Source: Calothrix sp. CSU_2_0 (GTDB lineage: Bacteria; Cyanobacteriota; Cyanobacteriia; Cyanobacteriales; Nostocaceae). From it: DNA of 64,000 nucleotides. The stretch's first letter is position 1. Each line of letters opens with the position of its first letter. A program made the position numbers and the translations under genes. The stretch spans positions 1-64,000 of the forward strand of contig JAAUPE010000004.1 in NCBI GenBank assembly GCA_012034595.1, in the 5' to 3' direction. The notes beneath the pieces are model-generated. The model ran no database searches. It was not told where the DNA came from and saw only the letters and a list, made by a program, of their open reading frames with translations. Below, one piece after another: positions 41,616 through 48,274 of the stretch.

Positions 41616-42551
41616 GTGTTTTTTAGCGTTGTTATTCCGACATATAATCGCAAACCGATATTAGAGAAATGCCTGAAAGCGCTAGAAATGCAGGAAATTA
41701 GCGCATCAACTACTATCCAAGACTACGAGGTTGTGGTTGTTGATGATGGTTCGACTGATGGGACATTGCAATGGTTAGAGGAATGCAAAAACGAGTTTCC
41801 CCACGTGCAAGTATTTGAGCAAAATCATCAAGGACCTTCGGCGGCAAGAAATTTGGGAGTTCTGCAAGCAAAAGGCGATACAATCATTTTTATTGATAGC
41901 GATTTAGTTGTCACCAAAGTCTTTTTACAATCCCATGCCGATGCCTTAGTTGATGGGAAAAATAAACTAGGTAGTGACAAATTTTTTACCTATGGTGCGG
42001 TCATTAATACGGCTAATTTTGAAAATCCCACTTCCGAACCTTATAAAATTACAGATTTTTCACGAGCATTCTTTGCCACAGGAAATGTTGCGATCGCAAA
42101 GCATTGGTTAGTGGAAGCTGGGCTGTTTGATACGGAATTTCAATTGTATGGTTGGGAAGATTTAGAATTGGGGGTACGCTTAAAAAATCTCGGATTAGTT
42201 CTCATAAAATGTCCCCAAGCTGTGGGATATCACTGGCATCCAGCTTTTAGTATCGACGAAATTCCTAGTTTAATCGATAAAGAGATTCAACGGGGCAAGA
42301 TGGGAGTTTTGTTTTATCAAAAGCATCCCACTTGGGAAGTGCGGTTGATGATTCAAATGACTTTATTACACAAAATATTGTGGGGAACCCTGACGTTAAA
42401 TGGTTTTTTGAATGAGCGCACAATGTTACCAATTTTGAAATGGTTGATTAGTATTGGTCAATCGCAGTTAGCGTTAGAATTAGCGCGAATATTTTTGAAT
42501 TGGTATAACGTTAAAGGTGTATATCAAGCTTACGCGGAGATGCAGGGTTAA
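41616..42551 (+). CDS. Glycosyltransferase family 2
   Basis: A GT-A fold glycosyltransferase of 311 residues that transfers a sugar from a nucleotide sugar to an unknown acceptor. The start is taken at GTG 41616, giving MFFSVVIPTYNRKPIL as in homologs; GTG 41601 is in frame upstream. Motifs: VVVVDDGSTDGT, the DxD-like FIDSDLVV, NLGVLQAKGD, and the acceptor-side GWEDLELGVRLKN (ED motif). No membrane helix except a weak C-terminal hydrophobic stretch. It borders the integron remnant but has normal composition. Confidence 0.9.
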   Translation: MFFSVVIPTYNRKPILEKCLKALEMQEISASTTIQDYEVVVVDDGSTDGTLQWLEECKNEFPHVQVFEQNHQGPSAARNLGVLQAKGDTIIFIDSDLVVTKVFLQSHADALVDGKNKLGSDKFFTYGAVINTANFENPTSEPYKITDFSRAFFATGNVAIAKHWLVEAGLFDTEFQLYGWEDLELGVRLKNLGLVLIKCPQAVGYHWHPAFSIDEIPSLIDKEIQRGKMGVLFYQKHPTWEVRLMIQMTLLHKILWGTLTLNGFLNERTMLPILKWLISIGQSQLALELARIFLNWYNVKGVYQAYAEMQG

Positions 42552-42619
42552 AATCTCACCAGAATTATGCTTATTGCAAAGCCAATGCTACTATACCAAA
42601 AGTGTTGGATATCCAGCTT

Positions 42620-42750
42620 GCGATCGCACGTGATTAAGTGTGCGTCGCTCCAAATTGTCATGCCACTAGCACTGGATAATTGAGCTTCCACGAAGCGTGT
42701 AGAAGTGCCTATTTTTGTATGGGAATTGGAGTGCGATCGGTTTTCTAGTA
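42620..42750. repeat. Integron-associated repeat R, copy 1
   Basis: About 130 bp, from GCGATCGCACGTGATTAAGT through ATGCCACTAGCACTGGATAA, AGAAGTGCCTATTTTTGTAT to the edge of attC-like site 1. Three more copies (43857, 45467, 46317) precede the other attC-like sites at the same distance. On the - strand each copy lies immediately after an attC and, in two cases, immediately after the 3' end of an intI remnant. Confidence 0.8.
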
Positions 42751-42753
42751 AAT

Positions 42754-42840
42754 TGTTAACGGTGAAGCTCAACGGCGGCAGATAACCTTTGGGCGCTAAA
42801 CCAATATCTCCGTTCCGTCCATTGCAGCGCAGTGTTAGGC
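42754..42840 (-). other. attC-like integron recombination site 1
   Basis: Read on the - strand it begins with GCCTAAC (R'' core RYYYAAC) and ends with GTTAAC. The arms pair imperfectly, with extra bases on the R'' side, as in attC sites. The centre (AGATA...TATCT) differs from the other three sites, while the ends are conserved. It directly follows the 3' end of a toxin gene on the - strand. Confidence 0.65.
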
Positions 42841-42855
42841 GGCTGGCAGCTTCGA

Positions 42856-43146
42856 TCACTTGCGGCTTTTCCAGTAACCAGGCTCACGACTGCAATGCAT
42901 AACCGCCAAAATTAAAATGTAGTCTTGCTCAATTGTATAGAGAACACCATAAGGAAACTTACGCGCCATACACCGCCGAACATCTTCATCAATTTCAGCG
43001 TAACGGGTTGGAGACTCTCTGATCCGATAAACTGTATCCTCGAGCGCGTTTATGAACGCTTGAGCAACCTCAACCTTCTGCTCTGTGTAGTATTGAACTG
43101 CTTCAGCGTATTCATTCAGTGCTTCAGGATGAAATACGTACCTCAT
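42856..43146 (-). CDS. RelE/ParE-family toxin (integron cassette)
   Basis: A 96-residue toxin of the RelE/ParE superfamily: YVFHPEALNEYAEAVQYYTEQ, ALEDTVYRIRESPTRYAEID, RRCMARKFPYGVLYTIEQDY and ILAVMHCSREPGYWKSR. ParE members poison gyrase and RelE members cleave mRNA; the sequence alone does not decide, though the ParE-like N-terminus favours gyrase inhibition. It overlaps the stop of its antitoxin gene (ATGA at 43143-43146). Fifteen bases after its stop comes attC-like site 1, as expected for a cassette gene. Confidence 0.9.
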   Translation of the reverse strand: MRYVFHPEALNEYAEAVQYYTEQKVEVAQAFINALEDTVYRIRESPTRYAEIDEDVRRCMARKFPYGVLYTIEQDYILILAVMHCSREPGYWKSRK

Positions 43147-43373
43147 GGCTCAATCAGCCGTCTGACTTGCGCTAAAGCATCTTCGCCTGAAATTGGTTGA
43201 ATAGAACCATTTCGCACCTCATCTCGTCGGCGCTTGGCTTCAGCTACCCAAACTGCCTGAATTACTGAGTCGGTATCGAACTCCAAGCTTTCCACCAACT
43301 TATCTGCCAGGAGTGCTCTTGACTCACTAGGCAAGGATAATATTTCCTCAGTCAATTGCTCAATTGAGCGCAT
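43143..43373 (-). CDS. Addiction module antitoxin (PF09720-type)
   Basis: A 76-residue antitoxin, first gene of the pair: MRSIEQLTEEILSLPSESRA, LLADKLVESLE, and a C-terminal GSIQPISGEDALAQVRRLI. This fits the addiction module family (TIGR02574/PF09720) normally paired with ParE-like toxins. It should bind and neutralise the toxin encoded by the overlapping downstream gene and may repress the pair's own promoter. Encoded on the - strand, the orientation expected from the attC sites. Confidence 0.9.
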   Translation of the reverse strand: MRSIEQLTEEILSLPSESRALLADKLVESLEFDTDSVIQAVWVAEAKRRRDEVRNGSIQPISGEDALAQVRRLIEP

Positions 43374-43428
43374 AATACCAATCCCTCGCAGAAAGCTGAA
43401 TCCTAGACAATTGTAGCAAAATCTGACA

Positions 43429-43816
43429 TGAGAAGAACTTCAGGAAGTAGCCATCCACCTCAGCCACCATATTAGAACGAAAATACCCTCGTGCCCAATA
43501 TGAATGGATTTGGCAGTTTGTTTTTCCTTCTGGAAATATATCCAAATATCCCCGTAGCGGAGAAGTTCGTCGTCACCATCTACATGAAAGTATTTTGCAA
43601 AAAGCCTTAAAACAAGCGGTTCGTCAAGCTGGTATTCAAAAAAAGGTGGGTTGTCATACGTTTCGCCACAGTTTTGCTACCCATTTATTGCAAAATGGCT
43701 ATGATATCCGTACCGTCCAGGAATTACTCGGACACAAAGACTTAAAAACTACTATGATTTATACCCATGTTCTCAACCGTGGTGGTAAGGGTGTGCGAAG
43801 TCCTTTAGATGGATAA
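43429..43816 (+). pseudogene. intI: Integron integrase IntI remnant 1 (C-terminal part)
   Basis: C-terminal half of an integron tyrosine recombinase. Reading frames joined by a frameshift near 43461 give LQEVAIHL, then [20 protein letters not shown] (the additional domain that marks IntI proteins), [11 protein letters not shown], and then the catalytic box [20 protein letters not shown] with [20 protein letters not shown] and the terminal [11 protein letters not shown]. The HxxR, H and nucleophile tyrosine (MIYTHV) are intact, but the N-terminal half with the first catalytic arginine is missing. It lies opposite to the cassette genes, the usual integron arrangement. Confidence 0.88.
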
Positions 43817-43856
43817 TTGATTGCGATAGTTTAAGCCGAACGCTACAATTTTCCCG

Positions 43857-43988
43857 CGATCGCACGTGATTAAGTGTGCGTCGATCCAAATTGTCATGCC
43901 ACTAGCACTGGATGATTGAGCTTCCGGGAAGCGTGTAGAAGTGCCTATTTTTGTATGGGAATTGGAGTGTGATCGGTTTTCTAGTAAA
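43857..43988. repeat. Integron-associated repeat R, copy 2
   Basis: Same repeat as at 42620, lying 40 bases downstream of the stop codon of intI remnant 1. The junction sequence (GATAATTGATTGCGATAGTT then TAAGCCG) is shared with copy 3. Confidence 0.82.
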
Positions 43989-43990
43989 TT

Positions 43991-44075
43991 GTTAACGGCT
44001 AAGTTGAGCGGCGGTCAGAATCCTTTGCGTCCTTACCAAGGACTCCCGTCCGTCCGCTCCAACGTGTTGTTAGAC
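43991..44075 (-). other. attC-like integron recombination site 2
   Basis: On the - strand: GTCTAAC core, then CACGTTGGAGCGGACGG, a central hairpin GTCCTT-GGT-AAGGAC, then CCGCCGCTCAACTTAGCC and GTTAAC. Pairing the arms leaves a G and an A unpaired on the R'' side (GTTGGAGCGGACGG against CCG-CCGCT-CAAC), matching the extrahelical bases typical of attC. This is the clearest of the four sites. Confidence 0.75.
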
Positions 44076-44226
44076 CGCGTTTTCGCGACAAGCTCACAAC
44101 TTCTCTACCGCTTTCAGCTTCCTTCTTGCGTAAATCTTCAAATATTGCATCTAGGTTATAATTGAAAGATTTTGCATACGCTTCGCGGATTTGGTGAATT
44201 TCTTCGACAATTTCATCTTCCCACAT
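43999..44226 (-). CDS. Antitoxin of PIN toxin, C-terminus encoded by attC
   Basis: A 75-residue frame. The first 50 residues (MWEDEIVEEIHQIREAYAKS ... SGREVVSLSRKR) are a small antitoxin-like protein of a type found after PIN-domain toxins in cyanobacteria. Residues 51-75 (GLTTRWSGRT... to RRST) are translated from attC-like site 2, and the stop TAG lies in its L' arm. The start codon is three bases after the toxin stop. Normal homologs should end near residue 50, so the tail results from cassette insertion. Probably still able to contact its toxin. Confidence 0.75.
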   Translation of the reverse strand: MWEDEIVEEIHQIREAYAKSFNYNLDAIFEDLRKKEAESGREVVSLSRKRGLTTRWSGRTGVLGKDAKDSDRRST

Positions 44227-44229
44227 GAC

Positions 44230-44703
44230 CTAATCTCCCATCAGTTCGTTTGGCGTGCAGAGAACGGGCAACACGTAGCCAAAATCGAGGCTAATCTCTG
44301 CCAACTTCCCTTGGATTTGAGCGTTAGCGATATGCTTACAGTTCCACGTTAGCAGATAATCCATGCCGTGGACTGTTGCAGCAGCGATATGAATTGCGTC
44401 CACTCTCGCTTTCGGAGGCAGATTACTCCGGGATAGGAATTGTGCGGCTAAACCTTGTACATCTTTATTTAGTGCTAGTAAGGGAAAATTACGCAGAATT
44501 TCTAGCCGTTGAGCCGCGATCGCACCATCTCCTTGTGCAACCTCTTCTAGAACTGCCTCTGAAGTGTAGAGAGTGAAAGCAGTTCGACGAAATTCCCACC
44601 AGTCTTTTGTGACCTCCATATTTGCAGCCAGAATCAAGTTTTTGGTTGATCTGGCTGTGAGATAACCCAAGATGCTGGTTTCAATGTATACCGTTTCACT
44701 CAT
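44230..44703 (-). CDS. PIN-domain toxin (VapC-like)
   Basis: A ribonuclease toxin of the PIN fold, about 157 residues from MSETVYIETSILGYLTARST (44703; an ATG five codons upstream is possible). Acidic active-site residues are visible as E in YIETS (D/E of the first motif), E in TSEAVLEEVAQGD, D in KARVDAIHIAAATVHG and the later WNCKHIAN motif. The order toxin-antitoxin is reversed from classical VapBC but normal for this PIN subfamily. Cassette gene on the - strand; the antitoxin follows after three bases. Confidence 0.86.
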   Translation of the reverse strand: MSETVYIETSILGYLTARSTKNLILAANMEVTKDWWEFRRTAFTLYTSEAVLEEVAQGDGAIAAQRLEILRNFPLLALNKDVQGLAAQFLSRSNLPPKARVDAIHIAAATVHGMDYLLTWNCKHIANAQIQGKLAEISLDFGYVLPVLCTPNELMGD

Positions 44704-44737
44704 ATTTAGAAACTGCAAGTTACTTGTTTCGGCAAAA

Positions 44738-45130
44738 TTACGTCGTAATTTTAGTATTTCTCATACTTACACTACTAGATGCACGAATACTCCCAAATAT
44801 GCCTATTACCGAGGATATGAATGCCAAACCAATTAAGGCGGTTAGCAGTCGAATTTCGATATTACTCGATGCTGGCTTGGACAAATCAGCAAGCTTTGAA
44901 AAGAAGCTCCCATATAACATACCTGCGCTTGCAGCAAACGAGGACGAAAAGGCACAAAGGCGAGGAATAGATGGTCGAGCCATGAGGATTGCTGTTACAA
45001 CAAGCGGTAGTCCTACGAAGAAGTCATCTAGAACAAACAGTGGGTTTCGCCCCTGCCCCCAGCTCCGGATAGTTTCGCCAATCATCAAAGATAAACCAAG
45101 GAGAATTGCCCAGACTCTCCAAAACTTCAT
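44738..45130 (-). CDS. Small membrane protein of integron cassette
   Basis: A 130-residue protein with about four hydrophobic segments (VWAILLGLSLMIGETI; VGLPLVVTAILMA; AFSSSFAASAGMLY; LLTALIGLAFISSVIGIFGS). I do not recognise a family; it resembles small integral membrane proteins often found in integron cassettes. Only the - strand frame has membrane-protein character, so the open + strand frame is rejected. It begins next to intI remnant 2 and has no attC between it and the PIN toxin gene, so the three genes share one cassette or an attC was lost. Confidence 0.65.
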   Translation of the reverse strand: MKFWRVWAILLGLSLMIGETIRSWGQGRNPLFVLDDFFVGLPLVVTAILMARPSIPRLCAFSSSFAASAGMLYGSFFSKLADLSKPASSNIEIRLLTALIGLAFISSVIGIFGSIRASSSVSMRNTKITT

Positions 45131-45176
45131 AACTGATACTCCTTCAAACTAGGCAGAACATTACCTCAATGTTTTA

Positions 45177-45414
45177 CCACACAGCGCCATCCCAAGGATA
45201 TGGGAGTAAATCAAGTCGAAGCTTTTTTAACCCATTTAGCAGTTCAAGAAAAAGTCTCTGCTTCTACTCAAAATCAGGCTTTTAATGCACTTTTATTTTT
45301 ATATAGAGAAGTTTTAAATATCGATCTAGGACAGGGAATCAACGCAAAGCAAGCAAAAACTACTCGCTATGTTCCAACAGTTTTAACCGCGAAGTCCTTT
45401 AGATGGATAATTGA
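45177..45414 (+). pseudogene. intI: Integron integrase IntI remnant 2 (N-terminal part fused to the last codons)
   Basis: N-terminal core-binding domain of IntI: RHPKDMGVNQVEAFLTHLAV, KVSASTQNQAFNALLFLYRE and VLNIDLGQGINAKQAKTTRY, VPTVLTA. At 45389 the sequence jumps to GCGAAGTCCTTTAGATGG, identical to the last codons of remnant 1, so about 200 residues including all catalytic residues are deleted. Its 3' side continues into repeat R exactly as in remnant 1. Clearly inactive. Confidence 0.87.
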
Positions 45415-45466
45415 TTGCGATAGTTTAAGCCGCCACAATTTTCCCGCGATCGCCCTACTCCAGGTT

Positions 45467-45600
45467 GCGATCGCAGGTGATAATTGTGCGTCAACTCAAA
45501 TTTTCACGCCACTAGCACTGGATGATTGAGCTTCCGCCAAGCGTGTAGAAGTGCCTATTTTTGTATGGCAATTGGAGTGCGATCGCATTTGGTATTAAAT
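45467..45600. repeat. Integron-associated repeat R, copy 3
   Basis: Same repeat, with a longer upstream part shared only with copy 4 (CCCGCGATCGCCCTACTCCA then GGTTGC) and a different right end (CATTTGGTATTAAAT), also shared with copy 4. Confidence 0.82.
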
Positions 45601-45601
45601 T

Positions 45602-45688
45602 GTTAACGGTTCTGTTCACCCGCCGCGAGTAACCTCTCGGATTCTCCAACTACTTCTATACAGTCGGTGTGCAACAGGCTTGTTGTGC
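45602..45688 (-). other. attC-like integron recombination site 3
   Basis: - strand ends are GCACAAC (degenerate R'') and GTTAAC. The arms AACAAGCCTGTTGCACACCG and CGGCGGGTGAACAGAACC pair imperfectly, around a central CGAG-GTTA-CTCG hairpin. It follows the toxin gene stop (45695) by six bases. Confidence 0.55.
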
Positions 45689-45694
45689 TGCTGT

Positions 45695-45970
45695 CTACAA
45701 ATTGCCGACTAGCTTATCGTACTCTGCATGAGTTCCGATCCAGAACCAAGAAATACCGCTTTCTACTTCAACACCCAAAGCACGGTAATCCAATCCTGCT
45801 CGAACTGACCAGTACTTTTTACCGATTTTCTTGAAGTGCAATGAGGGATGAGAGGGATCGGCTTTCAAAAGTTCATAGCACTGGTCTGCTGTCTCCTGCA
45901 CGTTCTTGGGTAAATCGTCATAGCACTTCCAAAATCTTCGGGTTGTGTAGTGCATCAGATTTCTTGGCAA
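45695..45970 (-). CDS. RelE/HigB-like toxin (integron cassette)
   Basis: A 91-residue protein of the RelE/ParE superfamily: RRFWKCYDDLPKNVQETADQ, CYELLKADPSHPSLHFKKIG, KYWSVRAGLDYRALGVEVES, and WFWIGTHAEYDKLV. The pattern (GTHAEYDKL) resembles ParE/RelE-like toxins common in cyanobacteria, probably an mRNA interferase. Its start overlaps the end of the antitoxin gene by 16 bases, and attC-like site 3 follows its stop. Confidence 0.87.
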   Translation of the reverse strand: MPRNLMHYTTRRFWKCYDDLPKNVQETADQCYELLKADPSHPSLHFKKIGKKYWSVRAGLDYRALGVEVESGISWFWIGTHAEYDKLVGNL

Positions 45971-46155
45971 TGCCCTGCATTGAACTCAGCGATCGCTTCT
46001 GCCGCCAAAGCATCTAGTTTGCCCTCTGCGATGTCTTGTTCTATCTGTTCATCCCAACGCTGATAGTCCACATCCAAAACCCATTGCCTGAGTCGCTGAA
46101 ACTCATCTGATGGAAGGGTCAGGATAGCTGCTTCAATTTGTTCAAGGGTTGACAT
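45955..46155 (-). CDS. Antitoxin partner of RelE-like toxin (integron cassette)
   Basis: A 66-residue acidic protein (MSTLEQIEAAILTLPSDEFQ ... AIAEFNAGHCQEI), first gene of the pair and overlapping the toxin gene. The form TLEQIEAAILTLP..RLRQWV followed by DIAEGKLDALAAEAIAEF is a known small antitoxin type accompanying RelE-like toxins. Encoded on the - strand with the cassette orientation. Confidence 0.85.
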   Translation of the reverse strand: MSTLEQIEAAILTLPSDEFQRLRQWVLDVDYQRWDEQIEQDIAEGKLDALAAEAIAEFNAGHCQEI

Positions 46156-46316
46156 ATCAGCTTACAACTCGATTAACTGCGATCAACATTATAACTCTGC
46201 CACAAGGATCAACTTCCTATTGATCTCATGTGTTCTAATTTCCACTCTACCCACTGGGGATAAGTTTGAACTTCTGTTGGTGCATCTAATTTCCCGCGAT
46301 CGCCCTATTCCAGGTT

Positions 46317-46450
46317 GCGATCGCAGGTGATAAGTGTGCGTCGATCCAAATTGTCATGCCACTAGCACTGGATGATTGAGCTTCCGAGAAGCGTGTAGAA
46401 GTGCCTATTTTTGTATGGGAATTGGTGTGCGATCGCATTTGGTATTAAAT
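46317..46450. repeat. Integron-associated repeat R, copy 4
   Basis: Outermost copy, next to attC-like site 4. No intI sequence lies between it and the toxin-antitoxin pair at 46155, only about 160 bases of unassigned sequence. Confidence 0.82.
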
Positions 46451-46451
46451 T

Positions 46452-46535
46452 TTAACGGCTAAGTTGAGCGGTGGCTACTATCCTTCCCATCTCCATCAAG
46501 CTCTCTCGCCCGTCTGCTCCAACGTTTTGTTAGAC
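46452..46535 (-). other. attC-like integron recombination site 4
   Basis: - strand starts with GTCTAAC, then AAAACGTTGGAGCAGACGGG, and ends CCACCGCTCAACTTAGCC GTTAA. It shares the unpaired bases on the R'' side with site 2, and the centre differs. It marks the outer end of the recognisable array. Confidence 0.7.
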
Positions 46536-46644
46536 TGGGGTTTCGCGACAAGTTCACGACCTCTCTGCTGCTTTCTGATTGCTGCTTCTGCAAATCAGCA
46601 AAGATGGCTTTCAAATTATGACCAAATGAATGAGAATACCTCAA
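46459..46644 (-). pseudogene. Fragment of PIN-associated antitoxin read into attC
   Basis: The first 36 codons (FGHNLKAIFADLQKQQSESS and REVVNLSRN) are homologous to the C-terminal half of the antitoxin at 43999-44226. The remainder (LTKRW... to RRST) is translated attC-like site 4, in the same frame and with the same stop as in that gene. The N-terminal half and the toxin are missing, so this is the tail of a lost cassette. Confidence 0.65.
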
Positions 46645-46928
46645 ACCCCCTATGGGTATATGTAATTATAATGATTAGATAAATATTTCTTTATACCAAA
46701 GTTTAGTCAAATAGTGTAACATTTTAAAACTAGTTTATCCTTAGGCTTGCTACTGCCAAAGGCATGGCAGCAAAGGAAAAATGAGTTATACCTCTGGCAA
46801 ACATTAGGTGAAATAGTATTACTTTTTTTACCCTTGGTTCCGTACTGGGGGTTTTTATTTAGCAAAATTCAGTAATCAACAGTCAGGATTTAATTACTGG
46901 GATGCTGAATCTTTTGTAAGCAACTCCG

Positions 46929-47102
46929 CTATTTCTTTTCCTTATAGTTGAGGATAAATGCCAGTAATGAAGCCAGTACAAAAGTTGTCAGAATTGGTTG
47001 GAAGTATTGAAAAAATTTTAATGCTAACCAACTATTTAGAAAAATCAGAGGAAATAGCAGCGTTATAATTAGCCATTGCAAAAGTTTATTTAGGGAAATC
47101 AT
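46929..47102 (-). pseudogene. AI-2E family transporter, N-terminal fragment
   Basis: A 57-codon frame (MISLNKLLQWLIITLLFPLI, then FLNSWLALKFFQYFQPILTT, FVLASLLAFILNY) reads like the first two membrane helices of a cyanobacterial AI-2E/PerM family transporter, then ends in KEKK and a stop instead of continuing for about 300 residues. Truncated gene. Nothing else is recognised between 46645 and 46928. Confidence 0.6.
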
Positions 47103-47188
47103 CATAATTTAAATTTTAGTCAGCGAACATTTAATTTGAAGGGAAGGGAGCATTTACAGAGGCATCCAGCATTTAGGATTCAAAGGTA

Positions 47189-47291
47189 ATACCAATTTGA
47201 AAAAACAACGCGACAGATAGATATTTGTAGAGACGTAGCAGTGCTATGTCTCTACCGTTGGATGTGTTACAATCATTATTTGAATTGGGAT
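47189..47291 (+). repeat. MITE-like dispersed repeat, copy 2
   Basis: Same 103-bp element as at 22059, with the same terminal inverted repeats; the internal palindrome reads GTAGAGACGTAGCAGTGCTA. It is followed at 47400-47458 by another STRR block (CCTAATTCAAAACTC units). No gene in 47106-47459. Confidence 0.85.
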
Positions 47292-47459
47292 AAAAAAGCT
47301 TTAGAATAGCTTTTTACTTTTGAATATACCTCATATAATTGCAATTTTCTGTCAGATGTCATAACTCACATCAATACCAGATATATCCCATCTCTACATT
47401 CCTAATTCAAAACTCCTAACTCCTAATTCAAAACTCTTAACTCTTAACTCTTAACTATA

Positions 47460-48182
47460 TTAAACCCCAGCAAACCATTCATAACCTTGGTCTTCCCAGT
47501 ATCCTTTATAAATAGATAAATTACTCACTAGAGTAATACGAATCACCCATTTACTTTGTTTATAACCCAGTTTGATTGGTGATGCTAAACGTAAAGGTGC
47601 TCCATTATCTACTGGTAATGGTTCACCATTTTTATGGTAGGCTAATAAAGTTTGTGGATGTAGTGCTGAAGCAATATCCCAACTCGAATAATAATTATCT
47701 CCCGATAGAAAATAGGCATATTTGACGGTTTCTTTGGGTTGAGCAAGGGCAACAATTTCACTCATCTTTACACCACCCCATTGCACGATCGCAGCCCAAC
47801 CTTCGACACAAATGTGACGAATAATCATTGATGTTAATGGTAGCGCTTGAATTTCTTTCATGCTCAAATTCAGAGGATTATTCACCTCCCCATCAACTAT
47901 TAAACGATATTTTTCGATATCGATAATTGGTGTATCTCGAAAAGTATTAACGATTAATCCATTTGGTTCGATTTGATTTGTGGCAAATTCCGGTATAAGT
48001 TTTTGCGGTTGGAAGATTAAGGATTCAACTTTTTGGTTGAGTGGTTCGGAAAGTTTACCGGCTACATCTTCAAATATTGGTGTACCACAACCTCCGAGAA
48101 GGAAGTTTAACCCTGATAAACCTGATATTTGCAGAAGTTGACGACGTGTTAGTTGTGGACGAGGTATGCGAATTATGCCCAT
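47460..48182 (-). CDS. MsrP/YedY-like molybdopterin-dependent oxidoreductase
   Basis: A sulfite oxidase-fold molybdopterin enzyme of 240 residues starting at MGIIRIPRPQLTRRQLLQIS (48182). The N-terminus has a twin-arginine motif (TRRQLLQ) and a hydrophobic stretch ending in LLGGCG, which suggests Tat export and possible lipid anchoring. The molybdenum-ligating cysteine is in IRHICVEGW. Further motifs: GEVNNPLNLSMKEIQALP and NGEPLPVDNGAPLRL. Upstream ATGs are in frame but lie within the cytochrome gene. With the adjacent b-type cytochrome it would form a YedYZ/MsrPQ-like membrane reductase, perhaps repairing oxidised methionine. Confidence 0.88.
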   Translation of the reverse strand: MGIIRIPRPQLTRRQLLQISGLSGLNFLLGGCGTPIFEDVAGKLSEPLNQKVESLIFQPQKLIPEFATNQIEPNGLIVNTFRDTPIIDIEKYRLIVDGEVNNPLNLSMKEIQALPLTSMIIRHICVEGWAAIVQWGGVKMSEIVALAQPKETVKYAYFLSGDNYYSSWDIASALHPQTLLAYHKNGEPLPVDNGAPLRLASPIKLGYKQSKWVIRITLVSNLSIYKGYWEDQGYEWFAGV

Positions 48183-48274
48183 TACGGTTTTTAATTGGAG
48201 AAGTAGGTCAGTACAATTCGTAATTAATACCCCACCCATATAGTTAGCTGATGGTGGAGCAATTACCAAAATCA

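Noticed and set aside
43360-43545. 61-codon open frame on the - strand (SYWARGYF...), reminiscent of IS200 TnpA
   Set aside because: It is antisense to the integron integrase remnant, whose + strand reading [13 protein letters not shown] is clearly homologous to IntI.
44724-45152. 142-codon open frame on the + strand
   Set aside because: It is the complement of a four-helix membrane protein gene on the - strand; only the - frame has membrane-protein character and fits the cassette orientation.
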